This document shows positions 1 through 8,553 of a DNA stretch of 64,000 nt, piece by piece (the first letter of the stretch is position 1; the number at the start of each line of letters is the position of its first letter). Source of the stretch: an uncultured Lachnospiraceae bacterium (GTDB taxonomy: Bacteria; Bacillota; Clostridia; Lachnospirales; Lachnospiraceae); contig CALGVA010000016.1 in the NCBI GenBank assembly GCA_937920345.1, positions 62,001-126,000 of the forward strand. The letters are read 5' to 3'. Below the pieces are notes generated by a model that saw only the letters and a list, made by a program, of their open reading frames with translations, was not told the DNA's origin and ran no database searches. Made by a program: the position numbers and the translations under genes.

Positions 1-17
1 TATCTCTACATCCGGCA

Positions 18-479
18 TCACGCCTTATGCGAGTCCTCCGTCTTCTTCCCCTTTCGGAATACAAACAGTTTCTGCCCGAAAAAGTTCATCACAATAAAGA
101 AACACATCCCGAACAGCATGGCAACATTATCCGTCAGCGCTTTCGAGTACGTTCCCTCTCCCAGAGACAAGAGGTAAGTCACAAACGGCTGTGCCACACT
201 AAAAGCGGTCAGATAACACACGATGATATTGACCGCAAACCGCCACGGCAGCCATTTGTCTCTATTCTCCACCTTAAAGGTCACTTTTCCGTTCGCATGA
301 TAGGAGAACACACTTCCGATAAAATAGGATATCCCGCTGGAAAGCCAGTAATTCATGTGAATGAGATTATAGAGCACCGCCATAATAATCCATCCCATCA
401 GCGTATTGATCACGCCCACCATCCCGAAATGAATCACTTCCATGATAAAATCTTTGTATTTTAGATATAGAGATTTCAT
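18..479 (-). CDS. GtrA-like small membrane protein
   Basis: About 153 residues with four predicted membrane spans. The first begins near the motif HFGMVGVINTLMGW, which is typical of the GtrA/DPMS family, and the C-terminus is short and basic. GtrA proteins are thought to help flip polyprenyl-phosphate-linked sugars made by GtrB-type glycosyltransferases, and several GtrB-like enzymes are encoded in this window. The frame stays open upstream to 647, but that part is not family-like. In-frame ATGs lie at 491, 485 and 479. I chose 479 because the segment before it matches the start region of the cysW-like gene (AAAGG, then about 13 nt to the ATG); 485 is equally possible. Family assignment is fairly secure; the sugar is unknown. 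Confidence 0.8.
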   Translation of the reverse strand: MKSLYLKYKDFIMEVIHFGMVGVINTLMGWIIMAVLYNLIHMNYWLSSGISYFIGSVFSYHANGKVTFKVENRDKWLPWRFAVNIIVCYLTAFSVAQPFVTYLLSLGEGTYSKALTDNVAMLFGMCFFIVMNFFGQKLFVFRKGKKTEDSHKA

Positions 480-490
480 ATTCATAACCA

Positions 491-535
491 TGCCTTTCCA
501 TAGCCTGCGAATTTGGGCCGTAGGCACAAATTTGC
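491..535 (-). promoter_or_regulatory. Possible small pseudoknot before gtrA
   Basis: On the minus strand AATTTG (532-527) can pair with CAAATT (515-510). The loop between them holds GCCT (525-522), which can pair with AGGC (506-503), directly before the ribosome site GGAAAGG (499-493). This is the same layout as the ugd and cysD leaders, but shorter, and it rests on one sequence only. Confidence 0.3.
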
Positions 536-561
536 ATGTGAAAAAATATTTCTCACTTTTC

Positions 562-590
562 TTTTCCTCATACCCAAAAAATGATACAAT
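562..590 (+). promoter_or_regulatory. Weak promoter candidate for the VOC gene
   Basis: A TACAAT -10 (585-590) sits 17 nt after TTTTCC (562-567). The -10 is good and the -35 is poor. Transcripts from here would carry the hairpin repeats at 597-677 in their leader. Confidence 0.25.
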
Positions 591-596
591 AATAAA

Positions 597-677
597 TCGA
601 ACAAGTTCGATTGCGAGATTTGCTTCGCAAACTCGTATAACCGACAATCCTCATATAACGAGATTTGCCTCGCAAAC
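597..677 (+). repeat. Hairpin repeats in the gtrA/VOC intergenic region
   Basis: Three inverted elements lie in a row. TCGAACAAGTTCGA (597-610) is a dyad. CGAG-A-TTTGC-TTC-GCAAA-CTCG (614-635) is a hairpin with one bulged A. A second copy of its core lies at 659-677 (CGAGATTTGCCTCGCAAAC). The two cores differ by one base over 19 nt. The string GCGAGATTTG and the bulged-A stem also occur in the ugd leader, so this may be a shortened member of that family. Confidence 0.6.
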
Positions 678-697
678 ATATTAAAAAAGGAGCGCCT

Positions 698-1099
698 ATG
701 TCAGCATTAAGAGTACATCATATCGGATACCTGGTCAAAAAAATAGAAAAGGCAAAGCAGACTTTCGAGCTGCTCGGTTACCGCACAGAGCAGGACGTCG
801 TCTATGACGATATCCGTAAAATAGACATCTGCTTCATGGTCATGGGAGACTGCCGCGTAGAGCTTGTCTCTCCGGTCTCGGAGGATTCCGTCGTCGCCGG
901 ACTGATTCGCAAATACAAGAACAGCCCTTATCATATCTGTTACGAAACCGACAATTATGAAGCGGCATACGCTGAACTGACTGCCAATGGCTTCCTTGCC
1001 ATCGACACCCCGGCACCCGCACCCGCACTTGACGGACGCAAGGTCGTATTCCTCACAAGCGCTGCGGTCGGTATGATTGAACTGATTGTTCCCGCATAA
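698..1099 (+). CDS. VOC (glyoxalase-fold) family protein
   Basis: A 133-residue protein made of two VOC half-repeats. The four positions that usually bind the metal can be seen: His in HHIGYLV near the N-terminus, Glu in RVELVSP, His in YHICYE and Glu in MIELIV at the C-terminus. This H/E/H/E set resembles methylmalonyl-CoA epimerase and related VOC enzymes. The start is set by AGGAG (688-692) 5 nt before the ATG. It is monocistronic and rightward, divergent from gtrA. Its closeness to the ACP and FkbH genes raises the idea of work on an acyl thioester, but that is inference and the substrate is unknown. Confidence 0.75.
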   Translation: MSALRVHHIGYLVKKIEKAKQTFELLGYRTEQDVVYDDIRKIDICFMVMGDCRVELVSPVSEDSVVAGLIRKYKNSPYHICYETDNYEAAYAELTANGFLAIDTPAPAPALDGRKVVFLTSAAVGMIELIVPA

Positions 1100-1180
1100 C
1101 TGACTGCCGTGCGCTCTGTCCGTGCGCTATCTGCCGGTCCCCATTGCCGCTGCCGTACCGCTTCTGCAGTGCAGCGCCAA

Positions 1181-2719
1181 TTATGCGTCGTTCCTGACAT
1201 ACATGGTGATCGTGCCGCACTTTTTCTCCGTGAAGTCCGACAGATCCAGACTCGGCTCATAGCACCAGTGCCGGTCTTCCTTATTATACATTACGATCAC
1301 ATCGATCTCTTCAAACGCCGCCTGTTCGTCCTCACGCGGACCGAACGAGCGGTTGATTTTATGCAAATCCTCTTCCCAGTAGAACACTTCGTCATACCCG
1401 TGGATTCTGAACCAGTGATACATTGTTTTATTGCCTTCCAGATTCGGTCCGAAACAGGAAAGCACCTTCTTGTCCGTGCCGGACACCAGATCCAGCGTGG
1501 TATTAAGCGCCGTCTTAATGCTCTCGCCGCGGTAGGTGAAATAGTGCGCCTCCCGCAGCATGACTCTGCCGTGCGCCGCCAGCATCAGAAGCAGGCAGAG
1601 CATATAGACGATCCGCCGTTTTCCACTGAGCGGCTTATAGTTACATCCCACAATCACAAAGAAGAAAGCAAACCCGAGTACACAGGGCAGAATATACCGC
1701 TCCGCAATGGCGGTCTTGCTGTATGTGACACATTGCGGCAAGATTATCGCCGCGGCAAGCAGCACTTCCCATATAAGCTTCTTGGTCTGTTCCCAATAAG
1801 TCAGGAAGATCAGCCCCATAATGATACCGAATCTCACATACCATTTCAGATCTGCATGCGCTGCCGTGCTCCACGCCTGCACATACTGGTCAAACGTCAC
1901 GCTCTCATCCAGTCCCACATAAGAATAGTTATTCGTACCGATCACAAACACGATCAGAACCATCTCTACCGTAAATATTATGCCGATCGCCAGCAGATAC
2001 GGCAGCCTGTGCCTGACTGCAGCCCACAGACCCGCTATGCTCAGCCTGCTGCCCTGCATCTCTTCATACAGCACATATAATCCCACGAAAGGCAGCAGCA
2101 GAATAAACGGCTCCTTATAAATCGACATGAGAAAGAAAGCGCCGACACTTGCAAAGGCATACCATGTTCTGTCCGTCCCAAGCCACTTCAGCAGCAGATA
2201 AAATCCCAGCGCAAACATCATGATATCATAAGATTCCTGCGGTCCCAGCTTCCACCAGACCGCAGACTGATAGCCCACCATCACCGTCAGGGCAAACAGC
2301 GCTGCATATGCCATATTGCATTTCATCTGCCTTGCACAGTAATAGAGCAGAACAAGCGCGGCCACGATCTCCGCCGCCTTTACAACCGACATCGCTGTCA
2401 GATTTGTGCCGAATACCGCCGCCATCAACACCCGGTTAATATAATATAAAGGTCGAAACCGCAGCGTCAGATCATATCCTACAGCCTGTTTCAGGCAGTC
2501 CCACAGGCTCCTGCCGTCCAGCGTCATCCAGTCTATATACTGCGCAAACTCCCAGTCATCCACCAGATGAAATCCTGATGTCAGCGTACCCATACCGATC
2601 ACAACGCCGTATACCAGTACACTGAACATACAGCACACTATGGCAGCTTCTTTTCCCTTCCTCATGTTTTCCAGTTTATCATAAAATATCTGTATATGGT
2701 CTATCAGTCTGTTCGCCAT
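1181..2719 (-). CDS. Polytopic GT-C-like membrane protein
   Basis: 512 residues with a short cytoplasmic N-terminus and about ten hydrophobic spans. The first outer loop carries an acidic pair (HLVDDWEF) followed by RFRPLYY, the arrangement of GT-C glycosyltransferases that use polyprenyl-phosphate sugars. The last ~100 residues are soluble. It is the last gene after FkbH and ACP (93 nt after ACP) and is probably co-transcribed with them. I cannot assign a family more exactly. A role in transferring a sugar to an extracellular polymer is inferred from topology and context. Confidence 0.6.
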   Translation of the reverse strand: MANRLIDHIQIFYDKLENMRKGKEAAIVCCMFSVLVYGVVIGMGTLTSGFHLVDDWEFAQYIDWMTLDGRSLWDCLKQAVGYDLTLRFRPLYYINRVLMAAVFGTNLTAMSVVKAAEIVAALVLLYYCARQMKCNMAYAALFALTVMVGYQSAVWWKLGPQESYDIMMFALGFYLLLKWLGTDRTWYAFASVGAFFLMSIYKEPFILLLPFVGLYVLYEEMQGSRLSIAGLWAAVRHRLPYLLAIGIIFTVEMVLIVFVIGTNNYSYVGLDESVTFDQYVQAWSTAAHADLKWYVRFGIIMGLIFLTYWEQTKKLIWEVLLAAAIILPQCVTYSKTAIAERYILPCVLGFAFFFVIVGCNYKPLSGKRRIVYMLCLLLMLAAHGRVMLREAHYFTYRGESIKTALNTTLDLVSGTDKKVLSCFGPNLEGNKTMYHWFRIHGYDEVFYWEEDLHKINRSFGPREDEQAAFEEIDVIVMYNKEDRHWCYEPSLDLSDFTEKKCGTITMYVRNDA

Positions 2720-2812
2720 ATTTTCCTCTGTTTTCGTACTGTTTTAGCCTGATTCCTCTGAATCATGCGTCCGCTTACCGGCATACCGGTCAAACCGCTA
2801 AATGACTGCCGT

Positions 2813-3055
2813 CTAACCGATCTGGCTTAAGATAATGTCCGCCATCTCGCCAACGTTCTTCATCGACACTACCTGTCCCATATTGAATTTCATACCAAAT
2901 TCCTGTTCCACAGCCGCAAGCAGATTGATATGTTCCAGAGAGTCCCAATCCTCGATATCATCCGCCGTCGTCGTCTCCGTCACGGTAATGCTCTCATCGT
3001 CAAACACATCTCTGAATACTTCGTTTAATTTTATAAATACTTCTTCTTTGCTCAT
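2813..3055 (-). CDS. Acyl carrier protein (discrete)
   Basis: 80 residues, acidic, with the phosphopantetheine site DSLEHINL (Ser near residue 39) in the usual place. GGAG lies 8 nt before the start. It lies directly downstream of the FkbH gene, and there are no fatty-acid synthesis genes nearby, so it is likely a dedicated carrier rather than the housekeeping AcpP. By analogy with FkbH/ACP pairs in polyketide clusters it would hold a glyceryl or similar three-carbon unit as a thioester. It could equally serve as a DltC-like donor for the MBOAT enzymes at 9.6-12.8 kb. Confidence 0.85.
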   Translation of the reverse strand: MSKEEVFIKLNEVFRDVFDDESITVTETTTADDIEDWDSLEHINLLAAVEQEFGMKFNMGQVVSMKNVGEMADIILSQIG

Positions 3056-3152
3056 AAACTTGTCTCCGTTCTCTTTTCTATCACTCTGCGGTTATCAATA
3101 TCTCTCCATACTATAATATTATTTCCGTTTTTTTGCAACCGCAAGCTTACCG

Positions 3153-5048
3153 TTATACCCTGATCACCGTATTTTTCTTCTCATAGTCCGCCGGAATGTC
3201 GAACCTCCAGACCGTGACTCCTTCTTCCGTCTCATGCACCTTCTCAAATCCCATAAGCCCGTAGAACTCCTTCACCATGCCGTTCTTGGCGGTAGGGTAA
3301 TAGTATCCCATGATCGTTCCGATCCCGCAGCCCAGGCAGGCTTCCACCACGCTGTCCATCATGGCATACTCCATATCACGCTTTAATACACGACAACTCA
3401 TAAGCCACAGCTCTATGTGCAGAACACCGCCTGTCCCGCCGTCAGACACCGTCCGGTTCTGCGCCGCGCCGCCCGCTTCATCCCTGCCGGCTTCCGCTGC
3501 CGTCTCTCCGCGCTGATACACCGGCACATCCTCCATGCACCCCTTCCTGCCGATCACGACAGAAACAACGCCGTTATCTCCGAATTTATCTTCCAGTTTG
3601 CCGTAGCGCGTGATACAGGTATCATCCGCTGCAAACCGCTCTATATCGCTTTGTGTATATCTTCTCGTAGTCAGATTAAACTGATTGCTCTTATTCGTGA
3701 GCTGCGCAATCCGTGCCATGTAGATCGGCTCAAAATCCCGGATCGTCCCTTTCATCTCCAATGACAACAGATACTCCCGGTAATCCCCGAAGCTCTCCTG
3801 CTGCTGTTTTCTCGCGATATTCGCCTGATACATCTCGCTGCGCTTCCTGTCGTCTTCTGACAGCGCAGTCACCTCGAAGAATCCCGAATGATCCAGTATA
3901 CGGATATACTGTTCCGGCGTACCGATGTCCGGAACTGACACACCTGTCACTTGCGCACGCACAATCTCACGCTCCGCCGGATTATCATCCACAAACACAA
4001 GGCTGTCGGGCAGAATATTCAATTCTCCGGCAATCTCCGTAATGTTCTTACTCTTAGGCTCCCAGTTGGCCTTGATCAGAATAAAATCCTCCGGTTTCAG
4101 CCTTCCATCCGGATGATTGAGCCCCGCAACGGCATTGTCATACTCATTCTTGGAATCTATGTTAAGCATGACGCCAATCTCTTTCTGCGCCCTGACATAG
4201 CCCTGAAATTCCGAGTAGACCTGTCCCATGGACGTCTCCTGTCCGATCTCCAGATTCTCCACGCCGTCGTCCCCCACGATGCCGCCCCAGAGTGTATTAT
4301 CCAGATCCAGCACAAGGGATTTCTTGTTTCTGCCGAAGATTGCTTTCATGATGCTCGCCAGATTATGGGCAAATTCCGGAATTGCCTGCATACACATGGC
4401 GTACTTGTACATATGCCAGTAGAAAGGGTCCGCCCACCGGTCCAGCCCGTACGCGGCGGCCGCATAGTTGATATCATGGATATAGAAACTCTCGTGTTCC
4501 CTTGCATACTGATAGAACTTCTCATTCAACCGGTTGATGTAACTGATCCGTCCCTGCAGATACACGGCTTCCTGGTTGCCTAATACCCTGTAAAAGGGAT
4601 ATTCGAAGTTATTCTGGATCACGGGACAATGATACTGCTTGGCAATCCTGTCCCACATCACGGCAAAATGCCCGTACTGCTCCTCCAGCAGAGCGTCGAT
4701 CTGCTGCGCTGTGTCCTGTATCGAAGGATATGCCGTAATATTACGGTTCGATGTATGAATATAGATCAGATCCGGTGCAAACGCGGTGAGTTCCGGATTG
4801 TCAAACATCACATCCTGCCAGTACTGCGCGTACTCCGACTCATAGAACACCGGCTCTATCCCGTGGTGCAGCAGAAAAACCTCCAGCACGCGGATGATAT
4901 CGTGGGTCGTACTGCCGCCCAGTACCGCGATCTTTTTATGCACAAAAGAGGTCTGCCCGGCCTGTCCGCTCTCCAGAAGCTGCCGCCTGATCTTCTTCGA
5001 TTTTTTCAGAATATATTCGCTGTCAAAAGGATATTCCAGTTCTTTCAT
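3153..5048 (-). CDS. FkbH-type HAD-IIIC enzyme (acyl loading onto ACP)
   Basis: 631 residues. The N-terminal ~230 residues are SGNH-like (GGSTTHD near 45-50). A HAD core follows with motif I DLDNTLWGG (248-256) and a later VFVDDNP, both hallmarks of the FkbH family. The C-terminus is GNAT-like. Characterised FkbH enzymes take a glyceryl group from 1,3-bisphosphoglycerate and load it on an ACP. The start at 5048 has GGAGG 5 nt upstream. The C-terminal domain carries a low-complexity Gly/Ala/Glu-rich insert around residues 540-565 that I would not expect in the family. The next gene is the ACP, which supports the loading role. The exact acyl group is not visible from sequence. Confidence 0.85.
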   Translation of the reverse strand: MKELEYPFDSEYILKKSKKIRRQLLESGQAGQTSFVHKKIAVLGGSTTHDIIRVLEVFLLHHGIEPVFYESEYAQYWQDVMFDNPELTAFAPDLIYIHTSNRNITAYPSIQDTAQQIDALLEEQYGHFAVMWDRIAKQYHCPVIQNNFEYPFYRVLGNQEAVYLQGRISYINRLNEKFYQYAREHESFYIHDINYAAAAYGLDRWADPFYWHMYKYAMCMQAIPEFAHNLASIMKAIFGRNKKSLVLDLDNTLWGGIVGDDGVENLEIGQETSMGQVYSEFQGYVRAQKEIGVMLNIDSKNEYDNAVAGLNHPDGRLKPEDFILIKANWEPKSKNITEIAGELNILPDSLVFVDDNPAEREIVRAQVTGVSVPDIGTPEQYIRILDHSGFFEVTALSEDDRKRSEMYQANIARKQQQESFGDYREYLLSLEMKGTIRDFEPIYMARIAQLTNKSNQFNLTTRRYTQSDIERFAADDTCITRYGKLEDKFGDNGVVSVVIGRKGCMEDVPVYQRGETAAEAGRDEAGGAAQNRTVSDGGTGGVLHIELWLMSCRVLKRDMEYAMMDSVVEACLGCGIGTIMGYYYPTAKNGMVKEFYGLMGFEKVHETEEGVTVWRFDIPADYEKKNTVIRV

Positions 5049-5090
5049 ATATGCCTCCGTTCCCCTGTCATGTCTGTCCGCTGTTTCTCT

Positions 5091-5120
5091 ATCATAACAT
5101 ACCCCCTGTGCCTGCGGCAA
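5091..5120 (-). promoter_or_regulatory. Promoter candidate for FkbH-ACP-GT-C operon
   Basis: On the minus strand TTGCCG (5120-5115) is 18 nt from TATGAT (5096-5091). It lies between the upstream terminator and the FkbH start, which fits a separate transcript. Confidence 0.45.
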
Positions 5121-5173
5121 GAAACCCGTTTCTTTTCACAAGCGCATTCAGCGATCCATGAATCGCTGTCGCA

Positions 5174-5203
5174 ACAACAAAGGCTTACCGCTGCCGGTAA
5201 GCC
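5174..5203 (-). terminator. Rho-independent terminator after the SGNH gene
   Basis: GGCTTACCG (5182-5190) and CGGTAAGCC (5195-5203) form a perfect 9-bp stem with a 4-nt loop. Read on the minus strand the stem is followed by TTTGTTGTTG. It separates the SGNH gene from FkbH. Confidence 0.7.
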
Positions 5204-5277
5204 CGTGTGATATATTATTCCGTTATATTCGAAATACGTATAACCGTTCGTCCCGACAGCCGGGTCACTGCGAAAGG

Positions 5278-6423
5278 TTATTCCTCTGGAAAGAAATCCG
5301 CCTTGATCAGCCGGCCGGCATACTCCGCGTAGCTGATCCGCCCTTCCGCCGTCAGATGAACACCATCTGTCAGGTACTTATCCGCAGTATAGGCATCGAT
5401 ACCGCTGTGTTCCAGCGCATTATAGAAAAATACATGGTCCTCCTTATACTGATCCGCAACATAGCCTGCCGCTCCGGCAAACTCTGCCAGTGTGCCGTAC
5501 CCGTAGTTCAGGCTGTATGCATCGCCCACAAACGTCTCCCCGTTAAAGAACTGACAGTAATGCGGCGCAACGATCATGATTCCCGCATCCGGAAAAGCGT
5601 TGTGAAGCTGCACGACTGCTGCGTCCAGTGCCCCCGTATATGTGTGCAGGGCATCTATTTCCAATTCTCCGCCGCCTTCCAGATACTTGCTCTGATAAAT
5701 CTTTCCTGTCAGGAAATCATTGATTCCGTACTCAATGACAAAATAATCCGTTTTGGAAAAATCACATTCTTTTAAAATTTCTCCGGCACGATACCCGTCA
5801 AAAACACTCGGATCAATATTGCCGAGAATTGCATTCACAACACCCATAAGGCTTCTGGAATCCCACGTAGCAAAATCATTGTCTTCTCCCGGCAGCATCG
5901 CTGCAGTCGTGCCGCCCATCGCCATGTTATAGACCTTAGCGTTACAGGAGCTGGATATCAGAGAAGCCACGCCTCCGTACTCACGGTCACTGTCTATGAT
6001 ACTGTCCCCCAGAAAGACGATCTGCATATCATACTTCTTTTCGTTTTCTGTCGGTACTGCTGCCACAAGCGAATTATCTGACACAGCGGCCGGATTCTTC
6101 TCCTGCTTCTCCTGCGTATTTTCCAATATCTTCTCCGCCTTATCCGTCTCTCCGGCAGTGCTTTGCCCTCCGGCCGCCTTCTCCGCAGACTCACTTCCCA
6201 CGCTCGGCGCACCTTTCAACTGATTCCACTCCGCTTTCAGCTCCTGAACCGTCTGATGATTTTCCTCTTCCAGCGCCAGCCGCTCCTTCTCTACCCTGAT
6301 CTGTGCCTGTCCGTACAGAATCTCTATAATCGCCAGAATACAGAAACCGATCAGTACGGTCAGCAGCAATACGCTGCTGTTTTGTCTTCCTTTTCTCGCT
6401 CTATTCCTATCGTCCATCTTCAT
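5278..6423 (-). CDS. Membrane-anchored SGNH/GDSL hydrolase
   Basis: About 381 residues: a basic N-terminus, one membrane span (residues ~17-38), a charged coiled-coil and Glu/Lys-rich linker to about 130, then an SGNH domain. All blocks are visible: GDSIID (near 139), a glycine block around MGGTTAA, YGINDF and DGVHLTAEG near the C-terminus with the Asp-x-x-His pair. The domain should sit outside the membrane. Such proteins often partner MBOAT acyltransferases in O-acylation of polysaccharides (DltD, AlgJ/AlgX, PatB), or act as esterases. The start is ambiguous between ATGs at 6423 and 6417. It has its own terminator downstream. Confidence 0.75.
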   Translation of the reverse strand: MKMDDRNRARKGRQNSSVLLLTVLIGFCILAIIEILYGQAQIRVEKERLALEEENHQTVQELKAEWNQLKGAPSVGSESAEKAAGGQSTAGETDKAEKILENTQEKQEKNPAAVSDNSLVAAVPTENEKKYDMQIVFLGDSIIDSDREYGGVASLISSSCNAKVYNMAMGGTTAAMLPGEDNDFATWDSRSLMGVVNAILGNIDPSVFDGYRAGEILKECDFSKTDYFVIEYGINDFLTGKIYQSKYLEGGGELEIDALHTYTGALDAAVVQLHNAFPDAGIMIVAPHYCQFFNGETFVGDAYSLNYGYGTLAEFAGAAGYVADQYKEDHVFFYNALEHSGIDAYTADKYLTDGVHLTAEGRISYAEYAGRLIKADFFPEE

Positions 6424-6613
6424 CCTGCCTTTCCCGCTGCGTCCCGGCGGTATGTATTCGTACAACATTTCCACACACTGTTGCAAATCATCGCAGCGTG
6501 AAATATTCTTCCCCGCCTACACAAGAATATCACTTTTAAAACCGCTTGTGTACATTTGTTTTTTTTATTAATGAAACTTTTTATAAATCTTAAGAATTGC
6601 CTTTTAATTCTGT

Positions 6614-6643
6614 TTGTATCAGACCCCTATTATAGTATATAAT
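6614..6643 (+). promoter_or_regulatory. Promoter for the 611-residue membrane protein
   Basis: TTGTAT (6614-6619), an 18-nt spacer, then a consensus TATAAT (6638-6643). It is in the AT-rich stretch between divergent genes and about 50 nt before the ATG. Confidence 0.6.
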
Positions 6644-6695
6644 AAAAAATTAGAAATATGCATTTTCATTGATTACAAAAGAAGGGATATCCGCT

Positions 6696-8531
6696 ATGTC
6701 GCTTATTTTGCAGGGCTCACAGCCCGTCTACGCACAATCTGCAGCATCCGGTCTGCACAGGCGTCCGGGGTTCATACACACGCCTAAAATGACGTCTGCA
6801 TGGTCGCGTTTTCTCTTCTTTCTTTTATTTCTGATCTTATTTTATCTTGTGGAGATTCTCTGGATCAGACCGGTCTATGGCAGCACCGACGACTGGAGCA
6901 TGTACGCCACCCTTTCCGGCTCTTACCCCGGTGATCCCGAAGCACATGTGCTCTTCTTTCTCTACCCGCTGTCATGGCTGCTGTTCAAGCTGTATACGCT
7001 GTGCAGTTTTATCCCCTGGTATGGAATCTTCCTGCACGGGATTCAGATCGTATGTCTGTATGTGATCTATCAGCGGTGTCTGCAGATATGGACGCGGCAT
7101 AATCCCGCCGGTTCCTTCTTTAAGCCGGCTCTCGCGATCCTGTGTATCCTTTTTCTGATCGTCGATTTGAACGCACTCTCGGAAACGCAATATACTACAG
7201 TTGCCGGCTTCGCTGCCGCATCAGCGCTCTTTTGCTTTATTACAACACGCATGACGATTTCTACCGGTGCTTTTCTGACCGGCAGTATCCCGGCTCTTAT
7301 CTTCACATGGATTTCCTTTAGTATGCATCAGGACATTTTCTGGCTGCTGCTTCCCATGGCAGGTATGCTCTGGCTGGCCAAATGGATCAACGCTTATCGA
7401 AACGGCTGCGACAGAATCGCCTACAAACTGCTCAGTTTTGCACTTATCCTCGCTGCAGGCATGGGAACACTGTACGGTCTTAACGCGCTCGGCTACTCCG
7501 AACAGCAATGGAAAGATTTCCGTCAGATTAATGATTACCGGGAACGGATCGAAGCTGCCTATACGTGGCCGGAATACGAAGAATGCGCACAGGCGCTGCA
7601 GGAACTGAATATCACGGAAGAAGAATATTACTATCGTCGCAGCGGCGCTCCCCACACAGGTTACGACATGTCTGTCGATGATTGGAAAACAATGCACGAT
7701 ATTGCAAAGGACTGTTATCTCGCCCGCCCTCGTCTGCAGGACCGCCTGAAAAATATCGCAGCAGCCATGATTACCTCCTTCTTCTATGAAGACGGCACAC
7801 AGCCGGCAAGCCTGCTTGCCTTCCTGCTGATTGCCGCAGCCTTACTCCTGATTCTGCTGCGCCGCAATTACAGTGCGTTGTTTGTTTACCTTCTCTATCT
7901 GACAGGGCGCACGCTAAGCTGGGTGTATGTTCTGTACCAGGGACGTTTTCCGCAACGGAATATTCAGTTGCTGATCACCGCAGACTATATGATCCTGTTT
8001 GGCATCCTGTTCGCTTTTAACCTGCTGAAACTGGAACACATTAAGCGCTATTCCGTTATTCTGCCTGTCATATTCCTTTTGGGCACCGCTTCTCTGATTA
8101 TGACAAAGCACAACATTGATACTAACTATCACGCGCATCAGGAATCCTGGGAAGGGCTGAAGTCCTACTGCATCGCCCATCCGGACAATCTTTACATATG
8201 GACCTGTGATTCGGGCACTCTGGAGAATTACTGCGAATCGCCTTTTGATCTGACATTAGATACTTATCATAATTTTATCTATACGAACTGGGGCGTCGTA
8301 CTGAATCCCAATACCCGGACGAAGCTTACCCAGCATGGCGTCGGGAATTTCGGGCAGGATGTCATTACCAGTGACAGTACCTTTTTCATCCTGCGGGATG
8401 CGCCCCACAACGACGAGCATCCCGTCATCCTGTATTTCCGCCATACCTATAATGCCTATATGGAGACAGTGAACACGTTCACGGCTGGCGGCACCACATA
8501 CATGGTATACCAGCTGCGGCCTAAAAACTGA
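6696..8531 (+). CDS. Polytopic GT-C-like membrane protein
   Basis: 611 residues with an N-terminal cytoplasmic stretch of ~35 residues, then about ten spans. The first outer loop has STDDWSMYATL, an acidic pair in the position seen in GT-C enzymes. A long soluble loop (about residues 270-345) and a ~120-residue soluble C-terminus flank the last spans. AGAAGGG lies 9 nt before the ATG at 6696; a TTG start at 6669 is open but has no ribosome site. It is monocistronic, with its stop 22 nt from the convergent GT2 gene. The substrate is unknown. Confidence 0.6.
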   Translation: MSLILQGSQPVYAQSAASGLHRRPGFIHTPKMTSAWSRFLFFLLFLILFYLVEILWIRPVYGSTDDWSMYATLSGSYPGDPEAHVLFFLYPLSWLLFKLYTLCSFIPWYGIFLHGIQIVCLYVIYQRCLQIWTRHNPAGSFFKPALAILCILFLIVDLNALSETQYTTVAGFAAASALFCFITTRMTISTGAFLTGSIPALIFTWISFSMHQDIFWLLLPMAGMLWLAKWINAYRNGCDRIAYKLLSFALILAAGMGTLYGLNALGYSEQQWKDFRQINDYRERIEAAYTWPEYEECAQALQELNITEEEYYYRRSGAPHTGYDMSVDDWKTMHDIAKDCYLARPRLQDRLKNIAAAMITSFFYEDGTQPASLLAFLLIAAALLLILLRRNYSALFVYLLYLTGRTLSWVYVLYQGRFPQRNIQLLITADYMILFGILFAFNLLKLEHIKRYSVILPVIFLLGTASLIMTKHNIDTNYHAHQESWEGLKSYCIAHPDNLYIWTCDSGTLENYCESPFDLTLDTYHNFIYTNWGVVLNPNTRTKLTQHGVGNFGQDVITSDSTFFILRDAPHNDEHPVILYFRHTYNAYMETVNTFTAGGTTYMVYQLRPKN

Positions 8532-8553
8532 ACGGTCTGCGCCCGCTTATTGC

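Noticed and set aside
1100..1180. Terminator between the VOC and GT-C genes
   Set aside because: The 81-nt convergent gap has GC-rich imperfect repeats but no stem followed by a T-run on either strand.
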